Below are positions 6,018 through 6,122 of a stretch of 6,122 nucleotides of DNA, piece by piece; positions within the stretch are counted from its first letter, which is position 1, and each line of letters begins with the position of its first letter. The DNA comes from an uncultured Cellvibrio sp. (GTDB lineage: Bacteria; Pseudomonadota; Gammaproteobacteria; Pseudomonadales; Cellvibrionaceae), in assembly GCA_946482345.1 (NCBI GenBank), contig CAMLRJ010000224.1, positions 1 to 6,122 on the forward strand. The letters are read 5' to 3'. The position numbers and the translations under genes were made by a program. Below the pieces are notes generated by a model. That model did not search any database, was not told the origin of the DNA, and saw only the letters and a program-made list of their open reading frames with translations.

Positions 6018-6122
6018 CTATATCAAAGGTTCAATTGAGCCAGGTCGAACACTGGCATTACATTGTGAAATTAATTGTTGTACAACCGGATCTTGTTGAA
6101 TGGCAATCTCTGCTTCATGTTG
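6018..6122 (-). CDS. dnaX: DNA polymerase III tau/gamma subunit, C-terminal end only
   Basis: Only the last 34 codons are in the window, ending with TAG at 6018-6020. The peptide contains [10 protein letters not shown] and ends [10 protein letters not shown]. This resembles the C-terminal segment of tau subunits from Pseudomonas-like bacteria, which usually end in a similar VxPGSI stretch; this comparison is from memory. Tau/gamma is the clamp-loader subunit that also couples polymerase to helicase. The assignment rests mainly on its position immediately before ybaB and recR, with the sequence in support. The region of the gene that can carry programmed frameshifting lies outside the window. 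Confidence 0.85.
   Translation of the reverse strand, partial: QHEAEIAIQQDPVVQQLISQCNASVRPGSIEPLI

Overview
The window is chromosomal DNA of a gammaproteobacterium, read almost entirely from the minus strand. The gene set (dnaX-ybaB-recR-rnd, ycgL, ycgN) is core housekeeping material. YcgL, YcgN and a von Willebrand factor A (VWA) membrane protein are mainly gammaproteobacterial families. The base composition is moderately AT-rich, and I infer a Cellvibrio-like or other Pseudomonadales/Cellvibrionales relative, but the sequence alone does not fix the genus.

Right to left, which is the direction of transcription: the last 34 codons of dnaX (6018-6122), ybaB/ebfC (5692-6009), a GC-rich foldback repeat (about 5612-5690), recR (4990-5583), rnd (3815-4990, overlapping recR by one base as TAATG), a second foldback repeat (about 3742-3860), ycgL (3421-3717), ycgN (2976-3416), an unnamed four-helix membrane protein (2484-2948), a large VWA-domain membrane protein (345-2390), and the first 83 codons of a Dps ferritin-like protein (1-250). 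All ten genes are on the minus strand. No stretch longer than about 120 bases lacks a gene.

The right half joins replication (the DnaX clamp-loader subunit), nucleoid binding (YbaB), recombinational repair (RecR) and RNA 3' processing (RNase D). The middle holds two small conserved proteins of unclear role. The left half holds the least understood part, a small membrane protein followed by a single-pass VWA protein with an intact metal-ion-dependent adhesion site, and then Dps, which stores iron and protects DNA.

I see no convincing undescribed multi-gene system. The most unusual structure is a pair of GC-rich palindromic repeat doublets, each made of two related units in inverted orientation (REPIN-like), which bracket recR-rnd. 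One doublet supplies the last 15 codons of rnd. The other separates ybaB from recR, may have a 5-bp target duplication that includes the ybaB stop codon, and creates a misleading upstream start for recR.
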